Source of the DNA: 13-2-20CM-68-14 sp035640035
GTDB lineage: Bacteria > Actinomycetota > Thermoleophilia > Gaiellales > Gaiellaceae
Reading direction: 5' to 3'
Assembly: GCA_035640035.1 (NCBI GenBank)
Contig: DASQWX010000197.1
Location: 1 to 18,557, forward strand
Length of the DNA stretch: 18,557 nt
Notes under the pieces: generated by a model
Database searches by the model: none
The model's input: only the letters and a program-made list of their open reading frames with translations
Told to the model about the DNA's origin: nothing
Shown: one piece after another, positions 6,312 to 15,382 of the stretch
Layout: every line of letters starts with the position of its first letter
Position numbering within the stretch: the stretch's first letter is position 1
Program-made: the position numbers and the translations under genes

Positions 6312-7253
6312 ATGCGCTCTCCCGTCACCGTCGCGTGCGTCCAGGCGGAGCCTGTGATCCTGGACCGTGACGCGACGATCGAGAAGCTCGCAGCGCTCGC
6401 CGCCGAGGCCGCCGCGAACGGGGCGAAGCTCGTCGTCTTCCCGGAGGCGTTCGTGCCGGCCTACCCGTCGTCGGTCTGGGCGCGGGCGCTGGCCGGCTGG
6501 GACGAGCCCGGCGCCAAGGAGGCTTTTGCGCTCCTCGCCCGCGAGTCGCTCGAGGTGCCCGGAGAGGCGGCCGACCGGCTCGGCGAGATCGCGCGGGCGA
6601 ACGAAGTCTGGATCGTTACCGGCGTGACGGAGCGCGACCCGGCCAGGCCCGGGACCCTGTACAACACGCTGCTCTACCACGCGCCCGACGGATCGCTGGC
6701 CGAGAAGCATCGCAAGCTCGTCCCGACGAACCACGAGCGGCTCGTCTGGGGCCAGGGCGACGGCGAGGGCCTACGGGCGATCGAAACAGCGCTCGGCCGG
6801 CTCGGCGGCCTGATCTGCTGGGAGAACTACATGCCCCTTGCGCGCTTCGCTCTCTACGAGTCGGGAGTCGAGATCTACCTCGCCTCGACCGCCGACGACG
6901 GGGACAGCTGGCAGGCGACGCTGATCCACATCGCGCGCGAGTCGCGCGCGTTCGTGATCAGCCCGAGCCACTTCCAGCGCGCGGGCTCCTACCCAAAGGA
7001 CTTCCCGCTCGCGAAGCTGCTCCGTGAGGCCGGCACCGACGTGATCGGCCGCGGCGGGAGCGCGATCCTCGCTCCGGACGGCTCCTATCTGGCTGGACCG
7101 CTCTACGACGAGGAGGGAATCCTCTACGCGGAGCTCGACCCGGCGAGGCTCGCCGAAGAGCGCCAGCGCTTCGATCCCGCCGGTCACTACCACCGTCCCG
7201 ATGTCCTCGGCCTTCGCGTTTCGCCGACGACGACTCGGGAACAAATGTCGTAG
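6312..7253 (+). CDS. Nitrilase (carbon-nitrogen hydrolase, branch 1)
   Basis: A 313-residue nitrilase-superfamily enzyme, probably hydrolysing a nitrile to an acid and ammonia. The catalytic triad is visible: Glu45 (VVFPEAF), Lys135 (EKHRKLVPTNHERLVW) and Cys169 (GLICWENYMPLAR). The CWENYMPLAR signature and the HRKLVPT stretch are typical of true nitrilases (branch 1) and not of amidases or Nit/Fhit proteins. The substrate, aliphatic or aromatic, cannot be read from the sequence. The ATG at 6312 has only a weak ribosome site. It is the first gene of the rightward cluster and is followed after 76 nt by the TPP enzyme gene, so co-transcription is likely. A single-subunit length near 310 residues is slightly short but complete. 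Confidence 0.9.
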   Translation: MRSPVTVACVQAEPVILDRDATIEKLAALAAEAAANGAKLVVFPEAFVPAYPSSVWARALAGWDEPGAKEAFALLARESLEVPGEAADRLGEIARANEVWIVTGVTERDPARPGTLYNTLLYHAPDGSLAEKHRKLVPTNHERLVWGQGDGEGLRAIETALGRLGGLICWENYMPLARFALYESGVEIYLASTADDGDSWQATLIHIARESRAFVISPSHFQRAGSYPKDFPLAKLLREAGTDVIGRGGSAILAPDGSYLAGPLYDEEGILYAELDPARLAEERQRFDPAGHYHRPDVLGLRVSPTTTREQMS

Positions 7254-7329
7254 TACGAAGATTCTCCAGACGCGCTCGGGGCAAAGAAGGTCCCGCAAAG
7301 CAAGGCGCAGGCGAAAGGACGGAACCGAC

Positions 7330-9114
7330 ATGGCCCAGCTCGTCGCTGACTACGTCCTCACGAGGCTGACCGAGTGGGGTGTCCACCGGATCTACGGCTA
7401 TCCGGGTGACGGGATCAATGCGTTTCTGGGCGCGTTCGACCGCGCGGATGGAGACCCCGAGTTCATCCAGGTGCGGCACGAGGAGATGGCGGCGTTCATG
7501 GCCTGCGGCCACGCCAAGTTCACCGGCGAGGTCGGCGTCTGCATCGCCACATCCGGGCCCGGCGCGATCCACCTCCTGAACGGGCTCTACGACGCGAAGC
7601 TCGACCATCAGCCCGTCGTTTCGATCGTCGGCCAGCAGGCGATGGCCTCGCTCGGCGGCAACTACCAGCAGGAGGTCGACCTGACGACCCTCTTCAAGGA
7701 CGTCGCCCACGAATACGTCCACATGGCGACCGACCCGGCCCAGATCCGCCACCTCGTCGACCGCGCCGTGCGCATCGCCCTCGACCAGCGCACGGTCACC
7801 TGCATCGTGATCCCGAACGACCTCGCCTCGGAAAAAGCGGTCGCGGCGCCGCCGCACGAGCACGGCACCGTCCATTCCGGGATCGGCTATACACGGCCGA
7901 AGGTCATCCCGATTGAGGGCGAGCTCGACCGCGCAGCCGCCGTCCTGAACGAGAGCGACAAGGTGGCGATCCTGATCGGCCAGGGTGCGATGAACGCTGC
8001 CGACGAGGTTGTCGAGGTCGCCGAGACGCTCGGAGCGGGCGTCGCCAAGGCGCTGCTCGGAAAGGGCGTCCTCCCAGACGACCTGCCCTTCGTGACAGGC
8101 GCGATCGGCCTTCTCGGGACGAAGCCGAGCTACGACCTGATGATGGGCTGCGAAGCGTTCCTGATGGTCGGCTCGAGCTTTCCGTACTCCGAGTTTCTGC
8201 CGCAGGAAGGCAAGGCCCGCGGAGTCCAGATCGACATCGACGGCCGCATGGTCGGGATCCGTTACCCGATGGAGGTCAACCTCGTCGGCGACGCCAAGGA
8301 GACGCTGAAGGCGCTGATCCCGAAGCTCGAGCACAAGGACGATCGCTCGTGGCGGGAGGAGGTCGAGGAGAGCGTCCGCGACTGGTGGAGGCTGATAGAA
8401 GAGCGAGCGATGCTCGATGCCGATCCGCTCAACCCTCAGCGCGTGTTCTGGGAGCTCTCCGAACGCCTTCCGGACGGCGCGATCCTGACCGCGGACTCCG
8501 GCTCGGCCGCCAACTGGTACGCGCGCAACATCAAGCTGCGCAAGGGGATGATGGGCTCACTCTCCGGAACGCTCGCGACGATGGGACCCGGCGTCCCGTA
8601 CGCGATCGCGGCGAAGTTCGCGCATCCCGACCGCCCGGTGATCGCCCTCATCGGCGACGGGGCGTTCCAGATGAACGGGATGAACGAGCTGATCACGGTT
8701 GCGAAGTACCAGCGGCGCTGGCGCGATCCGCGGCTGATCGTCCTCGTGCTCAACAACCGCGATCTCAACCAGGTCACCTGGGAGCAGCGGGCCCTCGAGG
8801 GGGACCCGAAGTACGAGGCGTCCCAGGTGCTACCGGACTTTCCGTACGCCCGCTATGCCGAGCTGCTCGGATTCGGCGCCATCCGCGTCGACGACGCGGA
8901 CGCGGTCGGCGATGCCTGGGACGAAGCGCTCGCAGCCGACCGGCCGGTTCTCTACGAGGCCGTGACCGACCCCGAGGTGCCGCCGCTGCCGCCGCACATC
9001 ACCTTCCAGCAGGCACGTCACTACATGACGGCCATGGCGGGTGACCCGGACCGCGGTGGGATGCTCAAGGAGTCCCTGAAGCAGAAGCTCGAAGAGTTCA
9101 TTCCGGGACGGTGA
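7330..9114 (+). CDS. Thiamine-pyrophosphate-dependent enzyme, pyruvate oxidase/PoxB-like
   Basis: A 594-residue TPP enzyme of the PoxB/acetolactate synthase superfamily. The N-terminal Pyr domain (about 1-170) starts with VADYVLTRLTEWGVHRIYGYPGDGIN and has the catalytic Glu51 in RHEEMAAF. A middle domain (about 190-335) and a C-terminal PP domain (about 385-560) follow. The TPP/Mg motif is GDG at 442-444 with NN at 475-476; a small RRWRDP insertion lengthens the usual spacing. By resemblance it would decarboxylate a 2-keto acid such as pyruvate, but family members of this subgroup lack assigned substrates. The ATG at 7330 has AAAGGA 10 nt upstream; the longer open frame overlaps the nitrilase end. 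Its stop overlaps the next start by 4 nt (GTGA), indicating coupling. Confidence 0.88.
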   Translation: MAQLVADYVLTRLTEWGVHRIYGYPGDGINAFLGAFDRADGDPEFIQVRHEEMAAFMACGHAKFTGEVGVCIATSGPGAIHLLNGLYDAKLDHQPVVSIVGQQAMASLGGNYQQEVDLTTLFKDVAHEYVHMATDPAQIRHLVDRAVRIALDQRTVTCIVIPNDLASEKAVAAPPHEHGTVHSGIGYTRPKVIPIEGELDRAAAVLNESDKVAILIGQGAMNAADEVVEVAETLGAGVAKALLGKGVLPDDLPFVTGAIGLLGTKPSYDLMMGCEAFLMVGSSFPYSEFLPQEGKARGVQIDIDGRMVGIRYPMEVNLVGDAKETLKALIPKLEHKDDRSWREEVEESVRDWWRLIEERAMLDADPLNPQRVFWELSERLPDGAILTADSGSAANWYARNIKLRKGMMGSLSGTLATMGPGVPYAIAAKFAHPDRPVIALIGDGAFQMNGMNELITVAKYQRRWRDPRLIVLVLNNRDLNQVTWEQRALEGDPKYEASQVLPDFPYARYAELLGFGAIRVDDADAVGDAWDEALAADRPVLYEAVTDPEVPPLPPHITFQQARHYMTAMAGDPDRGGMLKESLKQKLEEFIPGR

Positions 9115-10229
9115 GCGCGACAGCGACCCGGCGGAGCAGGCAGGCCGCCGTCGAGGCCCTGGAGGTCTCAGCGTTCACGGTGCCCACGGACGAGCCCGAG
9201 TCGGACGGAACCGCCGAGTGGGACTCGACGACGATCGTCGTCGTCGAAGTGGGCTGCGGAGGCAAGACCGGGCTCGGCTACACGTATGCCCCGGCCGCCG
9301 CCCGCGAGCTCATCGAGGAGAAGCTCGCCCGCGTCGTCAGGGACGGAGATGCCTTTGCGATCGGCGAGTCGTGGGAGGCGATGGCGACAGGACTGCGAAA
9401 CGCCGGTCGGCCTGGGATCGGATTCTGCGCGCTTTCGGCCGTCGACCTCGCGCTCTGGGACCTCAAGGCCAGGCTGCTCGAGCTCCCGCTGGTCGATCTC
9501 GTCGGGCGCGCTCGAGGCAGTGTCCCTGTCTACGGCAGCGGCGGCTTCACCTCGTACTCGCTCGAACGGATCCAGGAGCAGCTTTCGGGCTGGGTCGAAC
9601 ACGGGATCTCGCGCGTGAAGATGAAGGTCTCCCGCGAGCCCGAGCGCGATCCCGAGCGGCTCGACGCCGCCCGGCAGGCGATTGGTGACGGGACGGAGCT
9701 CTACGTGGACTCGAACGGCGCTCTGTCGCGGAAGCAGGCGCTTCGGTGGGCCGAGCGTTTCGTCCGCGAGTGGGGCGTCAGCTGGTTCGAGGAGCCGGTC
9801 AGCTCGGCCGACTTCGAGGGCCTGCGGCTCCTGCGTGACCGCGCCCCGGCCGGCCTCGACATCGCAGCCGGCGAGTACGCCTACGTGCCCGCCGACTTCA
9901 GGAACCTGGTCGCGAACGGCTGTGTCGACTGCCTCCAGGCGGACGTGACACGGTGCGGCGGGATCACCGGGTTCCTGCGGGCGGGCGCGCTCGCCGCGAC
10001 CTTCGACCTCGACCTCTCGGCCCACTGCGCGCCGTCGGCCAGCCTCGCCGCCTGTTGCGCGGTCCCGAACTTCCGCCATCTGGAGTACTTCCACGACCAC
10101 GTCCGGCTGGAGCCGCTGCTCTTCGACGGCGTCGTCGAGCAGACCGACGGCGCTCTCACGCCGGACCGCTCGCGGCCGGGCAACGGCCTCGAGCTGAAAC
10201 GGGCCGACGCCCGGCGATTCGCCGTCTGA
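9111..10229 (+). CDS. Enolase-superfamily enzyme, mandelate racemase subgroup
   Basis: A 372-residue mandelate racemase/muconate lactonizing-type enzyme. It would abstract a proton next to a carboxylate, giving racemisation or acid-sugar dehydration. Residues of the mandelate-racemase subgroup are visible: KxK base at Lys170/Lys172, metal ligands Asp200 (YVDSNG), Glu227 (WFEEPV) and Glu255 (AAGEYAY), and the His-Asp dyad Asp278 (ADVTRCGG) and His305 (SAHCAPS). The N-terminal capping domain is about 15-130. The substrate is unknown; a Cys follows His305. It begins with GTG overlapping the TPP enzyme stop by 4 nt, and its stop shares one base with the next start (TGATG), so it sits in the centre of a tightly coupled three-gene set. 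Confidence 0.9.
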   Translation: MSATATRRSRQAAVEALEVSAFTVPTDEPESDGTAEWDSTTIVVVEVGCGGKTGLGYTYAPAAARELIEEKLARVVRDGDAFAIGESWEAMATGLRNAGRPGIGFCALSAVDLALWDLKARLLELPLVDLVGRARGSVPVYGSGGFTSYSLERIQEQLSGWVEHGISRVKMKVSREPERDPERLDAARQAIGDGTELYVDSNGALSRKQALRWAERFVREWGVSWFEEPVSSADFEGLRLLRDRAPAGLDIAAGEYAYVPADFRNLVANGCVDCLQADVTRCGGITGFLRAGALAATFDLDLSAHCAPSASLAACCAVPNFRHLEYFHDHVRLEPLLFDGVVEQTDGALTPDRSRPGNGLELKRADARRFAV

Positions 10230-13200
10230 TGCGCGTCCCCGCCTATCCGGACCGCCGGTTCGCCTCGCCCCCGACCGCCTTCGAGGAGGTGGACGTCCGC
10301 GGCCTCGAACACGACCTCGCGCGTGCGCTGGAGGGTGAAGTGCGCTTCCGTCCCGGCGACCGCGCCCTCTATACGACCGGCGGCTCGAACTACCGCCAGC
10401 TGCCGATCGGCGTCGTTATCCCGCGGACGACGGACGACGTCGTCGAGACGATGCGCGTCTGCCGGGAATACCGGGCGCCGGTGCTGGCGCACGGCGGCGG
10501 CACGAGCCTCGCCGGCCAGTGCTGCAACGTCGCGGTCGTCGTGGACTTCTCGAAGTACCTGAACGAGATCGTCGCGATCGACCCAGAGCAGCGGCTCGCC
10601 CGCGTCCAGCCGGGACTGATCCTCGACCACCTGCGCAAGCCCGCAGAGGCCGAGTACGAGCTGACGTTCGGCCCGGATCCGTCGACGCACGACCACTGCA
10701 CGTTCGGCGGGATGATCGGCAACAACTCCTGCGGCGTCCGGTCGATCATGGCCCAGTTCTACGGGCCGGGCCCGCGCATGTCGGACAACGTGCACGAGCT
10801 CGACGTCCTCCTCTACGACGGGACGCGGATGACCGTCGGCCGGACGAGCGACGGCGAGCTCGAGCGGATCGTCGCCGCGGGCGGACGCCGCGGTGAGATC
10901 TACGGCCGGCTGCGCGACCTGCGAGACCGCTACGCCGACCTGATCCGGACTCGCTACCCCGACCTCCCGCGCCGCGTCTCCGGCTACAACCTCGATGACC
11001 TGCTGCCCGAGAAGGGCTTCGACGTCGCGGCCGCGCTGACCGGGACCGAGGGGACCTGCGCGATGGTGCTCGAGGCGACCGTCCATCTCGTCCACGCGCC
11101 TCCCCACCGCTCGCTGCTCGTGCTCGGCTACCAAGACGAGTACGAGGCGGCCGACCACGCCTGTGAGGTGCTCGACGCGAAGCCGCTGGGTTGCGAGGGC
11201 GTCGACTCCGTGCTGCTCGAGGACATGAAGGTCGTCGGCATCCACGACGAGTACCTCTCGATGCTTCCGGACGGCAAGGGGTTCTTGCTCGTCGAGTTCG
11301 GCGGCGAGACGAAGGACGAGGCCGACGACAAGGCGCGCAAGCTGATGGCGCAGCTGAAGAAGGGAGCGGGCGCGCCCAAGGACATGAAGCTCTACGACGA
11401 CAAAGAGCAGGAGGCGCATGTCTGGGAGGTGCGCGAGGCCGGGCTCGGAGCGACCGCCTTCATTCCTGGAAAGCCCGACACCTACGAGGGTTGGGAAGAC
11501 TCGGCGGTGCCGCCCGAGCAGCTCGGTAGCTACCTCCGCAGGCTTCGCAAGCTCGCCGGCAAGTACGGCTACGAGAGCGCGCTGTACGGGCACTACGGCA
11601 ACGGCTGTGTCCACGCTCGCTGGAACTTCGACCTGACCAGCGAACCGGGCATCAAGACCTTCCGTTCCTTTCTCGACGAGGCCGCCGACCTCGTCCTCTC
11701 CCACGGAGGGTCGCTCTCAGGCGAGCACGGCGACGGGCAGTCGAAGGCCGAGCTGCTGCCGAAGATGTACGGCCCCGAGCTCGTCGAGGCCTTTCGTGAA
11801 TTCAAGGCGATCTGGGATCCCGACTGGAAGCTGAACCCGGGCAAGGTGGTCGACCCGTATCCGATCACCTCGAACCTGCGCCTCGGCACGGACTACCACC
11901 CGCCGGCCGTCAAGACGCACTTCGCCTTCCCGAACGACCACGGGTCGTTCGCGCACGCGACCACGCGCTGCGTCGGGATCGGCAAATGCCGGCGCACCGA
12001 CGGCGGCGTGATGTGCCCGAGCTTCATGGTCACGCGCGAGGAGAAGCACACGACCCGCGGCCGCGCTCGGACGCTCTGGGAGATGCTGAACGGCGAGGAG
12101 CTAGAAGGCTTCCGCTCGGACGAGGTGAAGGAGGCGCTCGACCTTTGCCTCTCGTGCAAGGGCTGCACCAACGACTGCCCCGTCTCGGTCGACATGCCGA
12201 CCCTCAAGGCTGAGTTCCTCTCGCACCACTACGCCGGCCGGCTTCGCCCCCGCCCCGCCTATGCGTTCGGGCTGATCGACCAGGCGGCGCGAGTCGCCTC
12301 GAAGCTGCCCGCCGCCGCGAACTTCTTCACGCAGACGCCGCCCTTCGACCGTGCGTTCAAGCTCGCCGCCGGGATCCATCCTCGCCGCAAGATCCCACCG
12401 TTCGCGCCGGTGACGCTGAAGGCGTGGTTCGCTTCGCGGCCTTCGCGAAACGGCGGCGGCAAGCCGGTCATCCTCTGGGCCGACACGTTCACGAACTACC
12501 TCGAGCCCGAGGTCGGCGTCGCCGCGGTCGAGGCGCTCGAGGATGCAGGCTTCCACGTCGTCATCCCCGCCGGGCACCTCTGTTGCGGCCGGCCGCTCTA
12601 CGACTACGGGATGCTCGATTTCGCCGAGTCCTATCTCCGCAATGTGCTCGGCCGGCTGCGCGACGACATCCGCGCCGGGACGCCCGTCGTCGGGATCGAG
12701 CCGAGCTGCGTCGCGGTCTTCAAGGACGAGCTCGTGCAGCTCTGGCCGAACGACGAGGACGCCCGGCGCCTCTCCAAGCAGGCGCATCACTTCGGCGAGT
12801 TCATCGCCGAGCAGGCCGACGGCTGGGAACCGCCGGTCCTCCAGAGGAAGGCGCTCCTCCACGGTCATTGCCATCACAAGGCGACGGGCGGAATCGACTC
12901 CGAGCAGAAGCTGCTGGAGAAGATGGGCCTCGAGGTCGAAGAACTCGACTCCGGCTGCTGCGGAATGGCCGGCGGCTGGGGCTACGAGACCGGTCACTAC
13001 GACGTCTCGGTCGCCTGCGGCGAGCGCGTGTTGCTGCCGAGGGTTCGCGAGGCATCGCCCGAGACGATCATCGTCACGGACGGCTTCTCGTGCCGGAGCC
13101 AGATCGAGCAGGCGGCGACGGGGCGCCGCGCGCTCCACTCGGCTCAGGTGCTCGCGCTCGCTCGTGACTTCGGCCCCGCCGGCCCGCCGGGCGCGTACCC

Positions 13201-13327
13201 CGAGCGGCTGGCACTCAGGCGCCCGCAACCCGGGCCGGTGCGCACCGCGGCGCGGGCCGCCGTCGCAGTCGGCGCGGCCGCCGCGCTCGCGGGCGCGGCC
13301 GGTTTGACGTACTCGCGCCTGCGATAG
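10229..13327 (+). CDS. YdiJ-like FAD-linked oxidase fused to Fe-S and CCG domains
   Basis: A 1032-residue fused flavoprotein/iron-sulfur oxidoreductase, near the size of E. coli YdiJ (about 1018). Order: PCMH-type FAD domain (about 40-270) with the HGGGTSLAGQ pyrophosphate loop at 88-97; FAD-oxidase C-terminal domain (about 290-560) with GHYGNGCVH and SGEHGDG; a two-cluster ferredoxin domain with Cys581, Cys587, Cys596 and Cys640, Cys643, Cys646, Cys650; two CCG domains with Cys785-Cys786 and Cys910-Cys911. The family oxidises D-2-hydroxy acids (D-lactate, glycolate, D-2-hydroxyglutarate), passing electrons to quinone or another carrier. Here the protein ends with an Ala/Val-rich hydrophobic stretch (about 1008-1028) that could anchor it to the membrane. 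The actual substrate may be a product of the adjacent enolase-superfamily enzyme; that is inference. Confidence 0.92.
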   Translation: MRVPAYPDRRFASPPTAFEEVDVRGLEHDLARALEGEVRFRPGDRALYTTGGSNYRQLPIGVVIPRTTDDVVETMRVCREYRAPVLAHGGGTSLAGQCCNVAVVVDFSKYLNEIVAIDPEQRLARVQPGLILDHLRKPAEAEYELTFGPDPSTHDHCTFGGMIGNNSCGVRSIMAQFYGPGPRMSDNVHELDVLLYDGTRMTVGRTSDGELERIVAAGGRRGEIYGRLRDLRDRYADLIRTRYPDLPRRVSGYNLDDLLPEKGFDVAAALTGTEGTCAMVLEATVHLVHAPPHRSLLVLGYQDEYEAADHACEVLDAKPLGCEGVDSVLLEDMKVVGIHDEYLSMLPDGKGFLLVEFGGETKDEADDKARKLMAQLKKGAGAPKDMKLYDDKEQEAHVWEVREAGLGATAFIPGKPDTYEGWEDSAVPPEQLGSYLRRLRKLAGKYGYESALYGHYGNGCVHARWNFDLTSEPGIKTFRSFLDEAADLVLSHGGSLSGEHGDGQSKAELLPKMYGPELVEAFREFKAIWDPDWKLNPGKVVDPYPITSNLRLGTDYHPPAVKTHFAFPNDHGSFAHATTRCVGIGKCRRTDGGVMCPSFMVTREEKHTTRGRARTLWEMLNGEELEGFRSDEVKEALDLCLSCKGCTNDCPVSVDMPTLKAEFLSHHYAGRLRPRPAYAFGLIDQAARVASKLPAAANFFTQTPPFDRAFKLAAGIHPRRKIPPFAPVTLKAWFASRPSRNGGGKPVILWADTFTNYLEPEVGVAAVEALEDAGFHVVIPAGHLCCGRPLYDYGMLDFAESYLRNVLGRLRDDIRAGTPVVGIEPSCVAVFKDELVQLWPNDEDARRLSKQAHHFGEFIAEQADGWEPPVLQRKALLHGHCHHKATGGIDSEQKLLEKMGLEVEELDSGCCGMAGGWGYETGHYDVSVACGERVLLPRVREASPETIIVTDGFSCRSQIEQAATGRRALHSAQVLALARDFGPAGPPGAYPERLALRRPQPGPVRTAARAAVAVGAAAALAGAAGLTYSRLR

Positions 13328-13339
13328 ACCGCCAGAGCC

Positions 13340-15328
13340 GTGGCCCACCTGTTGCTCCTCGACGGCTGCACGTTCTTCCTCTCCGAGGAGAACGGCGACA
13401 TCGAGCCGAACCAGCCGGAAGGGTTCTTCTTCAACGACGTCCGGCACCTGTCGGAGTGGCGGGTGTTGATCGACGGCGAGCAGCTGAAGCCGCTCACGAG
13501 CCGGGCGGTCGACTACTTCTCGGGCCGGGTGGTGGCGGCTCCGGAGGGGAAGGATCCGCCGCTCACCGTCGAGCGCAACCGCTTCGTCACGGACGGCGCT
13601 CACGAGGACATCGTCATCAGCAACAACTCGCAGGAAGAGCGGCTGCTCGAGCTAGAGGTCGCGTTCGCGGCCGACTTCGCCGACGTCCTCGAGGCACAGA
13701 CTCCAGGCGCACTCGGCAGCCACACCGAGATCGACGTGGGCAGGCGCTCAGTGACGTTGACGTTCGAGCAGGACGGGTTCCGGCGCGGTACACGCCTCAG
13801 GTTCAACAAGCAAGGCCAGCTGAAGCGTGACCGTGCGGTGTTCAAGGTCACGATCCCGCCGCACGACAGCTGGAAGCTCTGCGTCGACCTGACTCCGATC
13901 GAGGGCAGGAAGCCGAGAGCGCCGCTGCTCCGGTGCGACTCGTTCAGGGCGGCCGAGCCGGCGATGCCGACGACGCTGCAGGAGTGGCTCGACCAGGCGC
14001 CCGAGCTCGAGGCGAACGACGAGCTCCAGGACGTCTACAACCGCAGCCTCGTCGACCTCGCCTCGCTGCGAATCCGCCCGCGCGAGGAAGATCTGCAGTG
14101 GGCGATGCCGGCCGGCGGGGTGCCGTGGTTCCTGACCGTGTTCGGGCGGGACAGCCTGATCGCCGCCTACCAGGCGCTGCCGTTCCAGCCGACGCTCGCG
14201 CGCGCGACCCTGCGGACCCTCGCGCAGCATCAGGCCTCCGAGCGCGACGACTTTCGTGACGCGGAGCCGGGCAAGATCCTCCACGAGCTGCGCCGCGGCA
14301 AGCTCGTCGGCCTCGGGCTCGACCCTCACGGGCCCTACTACGGAACGCACGACGCGACGCAGCTGTTTCTGATCCTGCTCGACGAATACGAGCGGTGGAG
14401 CGGCGACGCCGATTTCGTCCGCCGGCTCGAGCCGAACGCGCGCCGCGCCATCGAATGGATCGACGAGCAGGGAGATGTCGACGGAGACGGCTTCCTCGAG
14501 TACCAGAGCCGCTCCGCGAAGGGGCTACGCAACCTTTGCTGGAAGGACTCCGATGCCGGGATTCAGTTCGCCGACGGGCGCGTGGCGCAGCCGCCGATCG
14601 CGACGTGCGAGATCCAGGGCTACACCTACGATGCGCGTCTCCGGGCGGCACGTCTGGCACGGGAGATCTGGGGCGACGAGGGTCTCGCGCTCGACCAGCA
14701 GCGGAAGGCGAAGACGCTTCGCGGGCGGTTCAATCGCGATTTCTGGGACGACGAGCTCGGCTACTACGTGCTCGCGCTCGACGGGGACAAGCGTCGGGTC
14801 GACGCCGTGACGTCGAACCCGGGTCACCTGCTCTGGAGCGGGATCGTCCCCAGGGACCGCGCCCGCGCCGTCGCCGACCGTTTGCTCCGCGACGACCTGT
14901 TCAGCGGCTGGGGGGTCCGCTGCCTCTCGACCGAGATGCGCGGGTACAACCCGCTCGAATATCACGCCGGCACCGTCTGGCCCCACGACTCGGCAATCTG
15001 CGCCGAGGGCATGCGCCGTTACGGCCTGCGCGAGCACGCAGGACGCGTCTGCAGGGCGATCATCGACGCCGCCGTCGCCTTCGAGCATCGGCTGCCGGAG
15101 GTGTTCGCCGGCTTCGCACGCGACGAGACCGACATCCCGGTTCCCTACCCGGATGCGCTCGCGCCCCAGGCGTGGTCGGCCGGCGCACCGCTGCTCGCGC
15201 TGCGAACGCTCCTCGGCCTCGACGTCGTCGACGGCAGACTCCGGTCGCAACCACGGATCCCGAAGGCGCTCGGCCGAGTACGGCTGACACGAATCCCAGT
15301 ACGTGGGCACCGCTCGAGCTCGAGCTAG
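13340..15328 (+). CDS. Glycogen-debranching-type amylo-alpha-1,6-glucosidase
   Basis: A 662-residue cytoplasmic glycosidase. An N-terminal beta-sandwich (about 1-200, glycogen debranching N-terminal domain, starting LLLLDGCTFFLSEENGDIEP) precedes an (alpha/alpha)6 barrel (about 230-650) of the amylo-alpha-1,6-glucosidase/MGH1-like type. Motifs: WFLTVFGRDSLIAAYQALPF at 265-284, NLCWKDSDAGIQFADG, and TVWPHDSAICAEGMRRYG around 545-562 with acidic residues in catalytic positions (Asp271, Asp550). Expected role: hydrolysis of alpha-1,6-linked or other alpha-glucosides; exact specificity is unknown. The GTG at 13340 is 12 nt behind the oxidase stop, so the gene probably ends the same transcript. 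No strong Shine-Dalgarno is seen. Both ends fit the family length. Confidence 0.88.
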   Translation: MAHLLLLDGCTFFLSEENGDIEPNQPEGFFFNDVRHLSEWRVLIDGEQLKPLTSRAVDYFSGRVVAAPEGKDPPLTVERNRFVTDGAHEDIVISNNSQEERLLELEVAFAADFADVLEAQTPGALGSHTEIDVGRRSVTLTFEQDGFRRGTRLRFNKQGQLKRDRAVFKVTIPPHDSWKLCVDLTPIEGRKPRAPLLRCDSFRAAEPAMPTTLQEWLDQAPELEANDELQDVYNRSLVDLASLRIRPREEDLQWAMPAGGVPWFLTVFGRDSLIAAYQALPFQPTLARATLRTLAQHQASERDDFRDAEPGKILHELRRGKLVGLGLDPHGPYYGTHDATQLFLILLDEYERWSGDADFVRRLEPNARRAIEWIDEQGDVDGDGFLEYQSRSAKGLRNLCWKDSDAGIQFADGRVAQPPIATCEIQGYTYDARLRAARLAREIWGDEGLALDQQRKAKTLRGRFNRDFWDDELGYYVLALDGDKRRVDAVTSNPGHLLWSGIVPRDRARAVADRLLRDDLFSGWGVRCLSTEMRGYNPLEYHAGTVWPHDSAICAEGMRRYGLREHAGRVCRAIIDAAVAFEHRLPEVFAGFARDETDIPVPYPDALAPQAWSAGAPLLALRTLLGLDVVDGRLRSQPRIPKALGRVRLTRIPVRGHRSSSS

Positions 15329-15343
15329 ATCACTTGGACGAAT

Positions 15344-15372
15344 GAGCCCCGCCGCCGGAGGCGGCGGGGCTC
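15344..15372. terminator. Hairpin between converging genes
   Basis: A perfect 12-bp GC-rich stem (arms 15344-15355 and 15361-15372) with a 5-nt loop lies in the 54-nt gap between the debranching enzyme and the transporter. It can serve both directions. Neither side has a T-tract, so it is an atypical bidirectional terminator. Confidence 0.6.
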
Positions 15373-15382
15373 ACGCGACGCC

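Noticed and set aside
9881..11704. Long open frame on the minus strand opposite the enolase and oxidase genes
   Set aside because: Its composition is that of a mirror frame in GC-rich DNA, without a recognisable domain, while the plus strand carries full catalytic motifs.
12101..13603. Long minus-strand open frame opposite the oxidase and debranching enzyme
   Set aside because: Same reason: a shadow of codon bias, no domain, and it spans two real genes.
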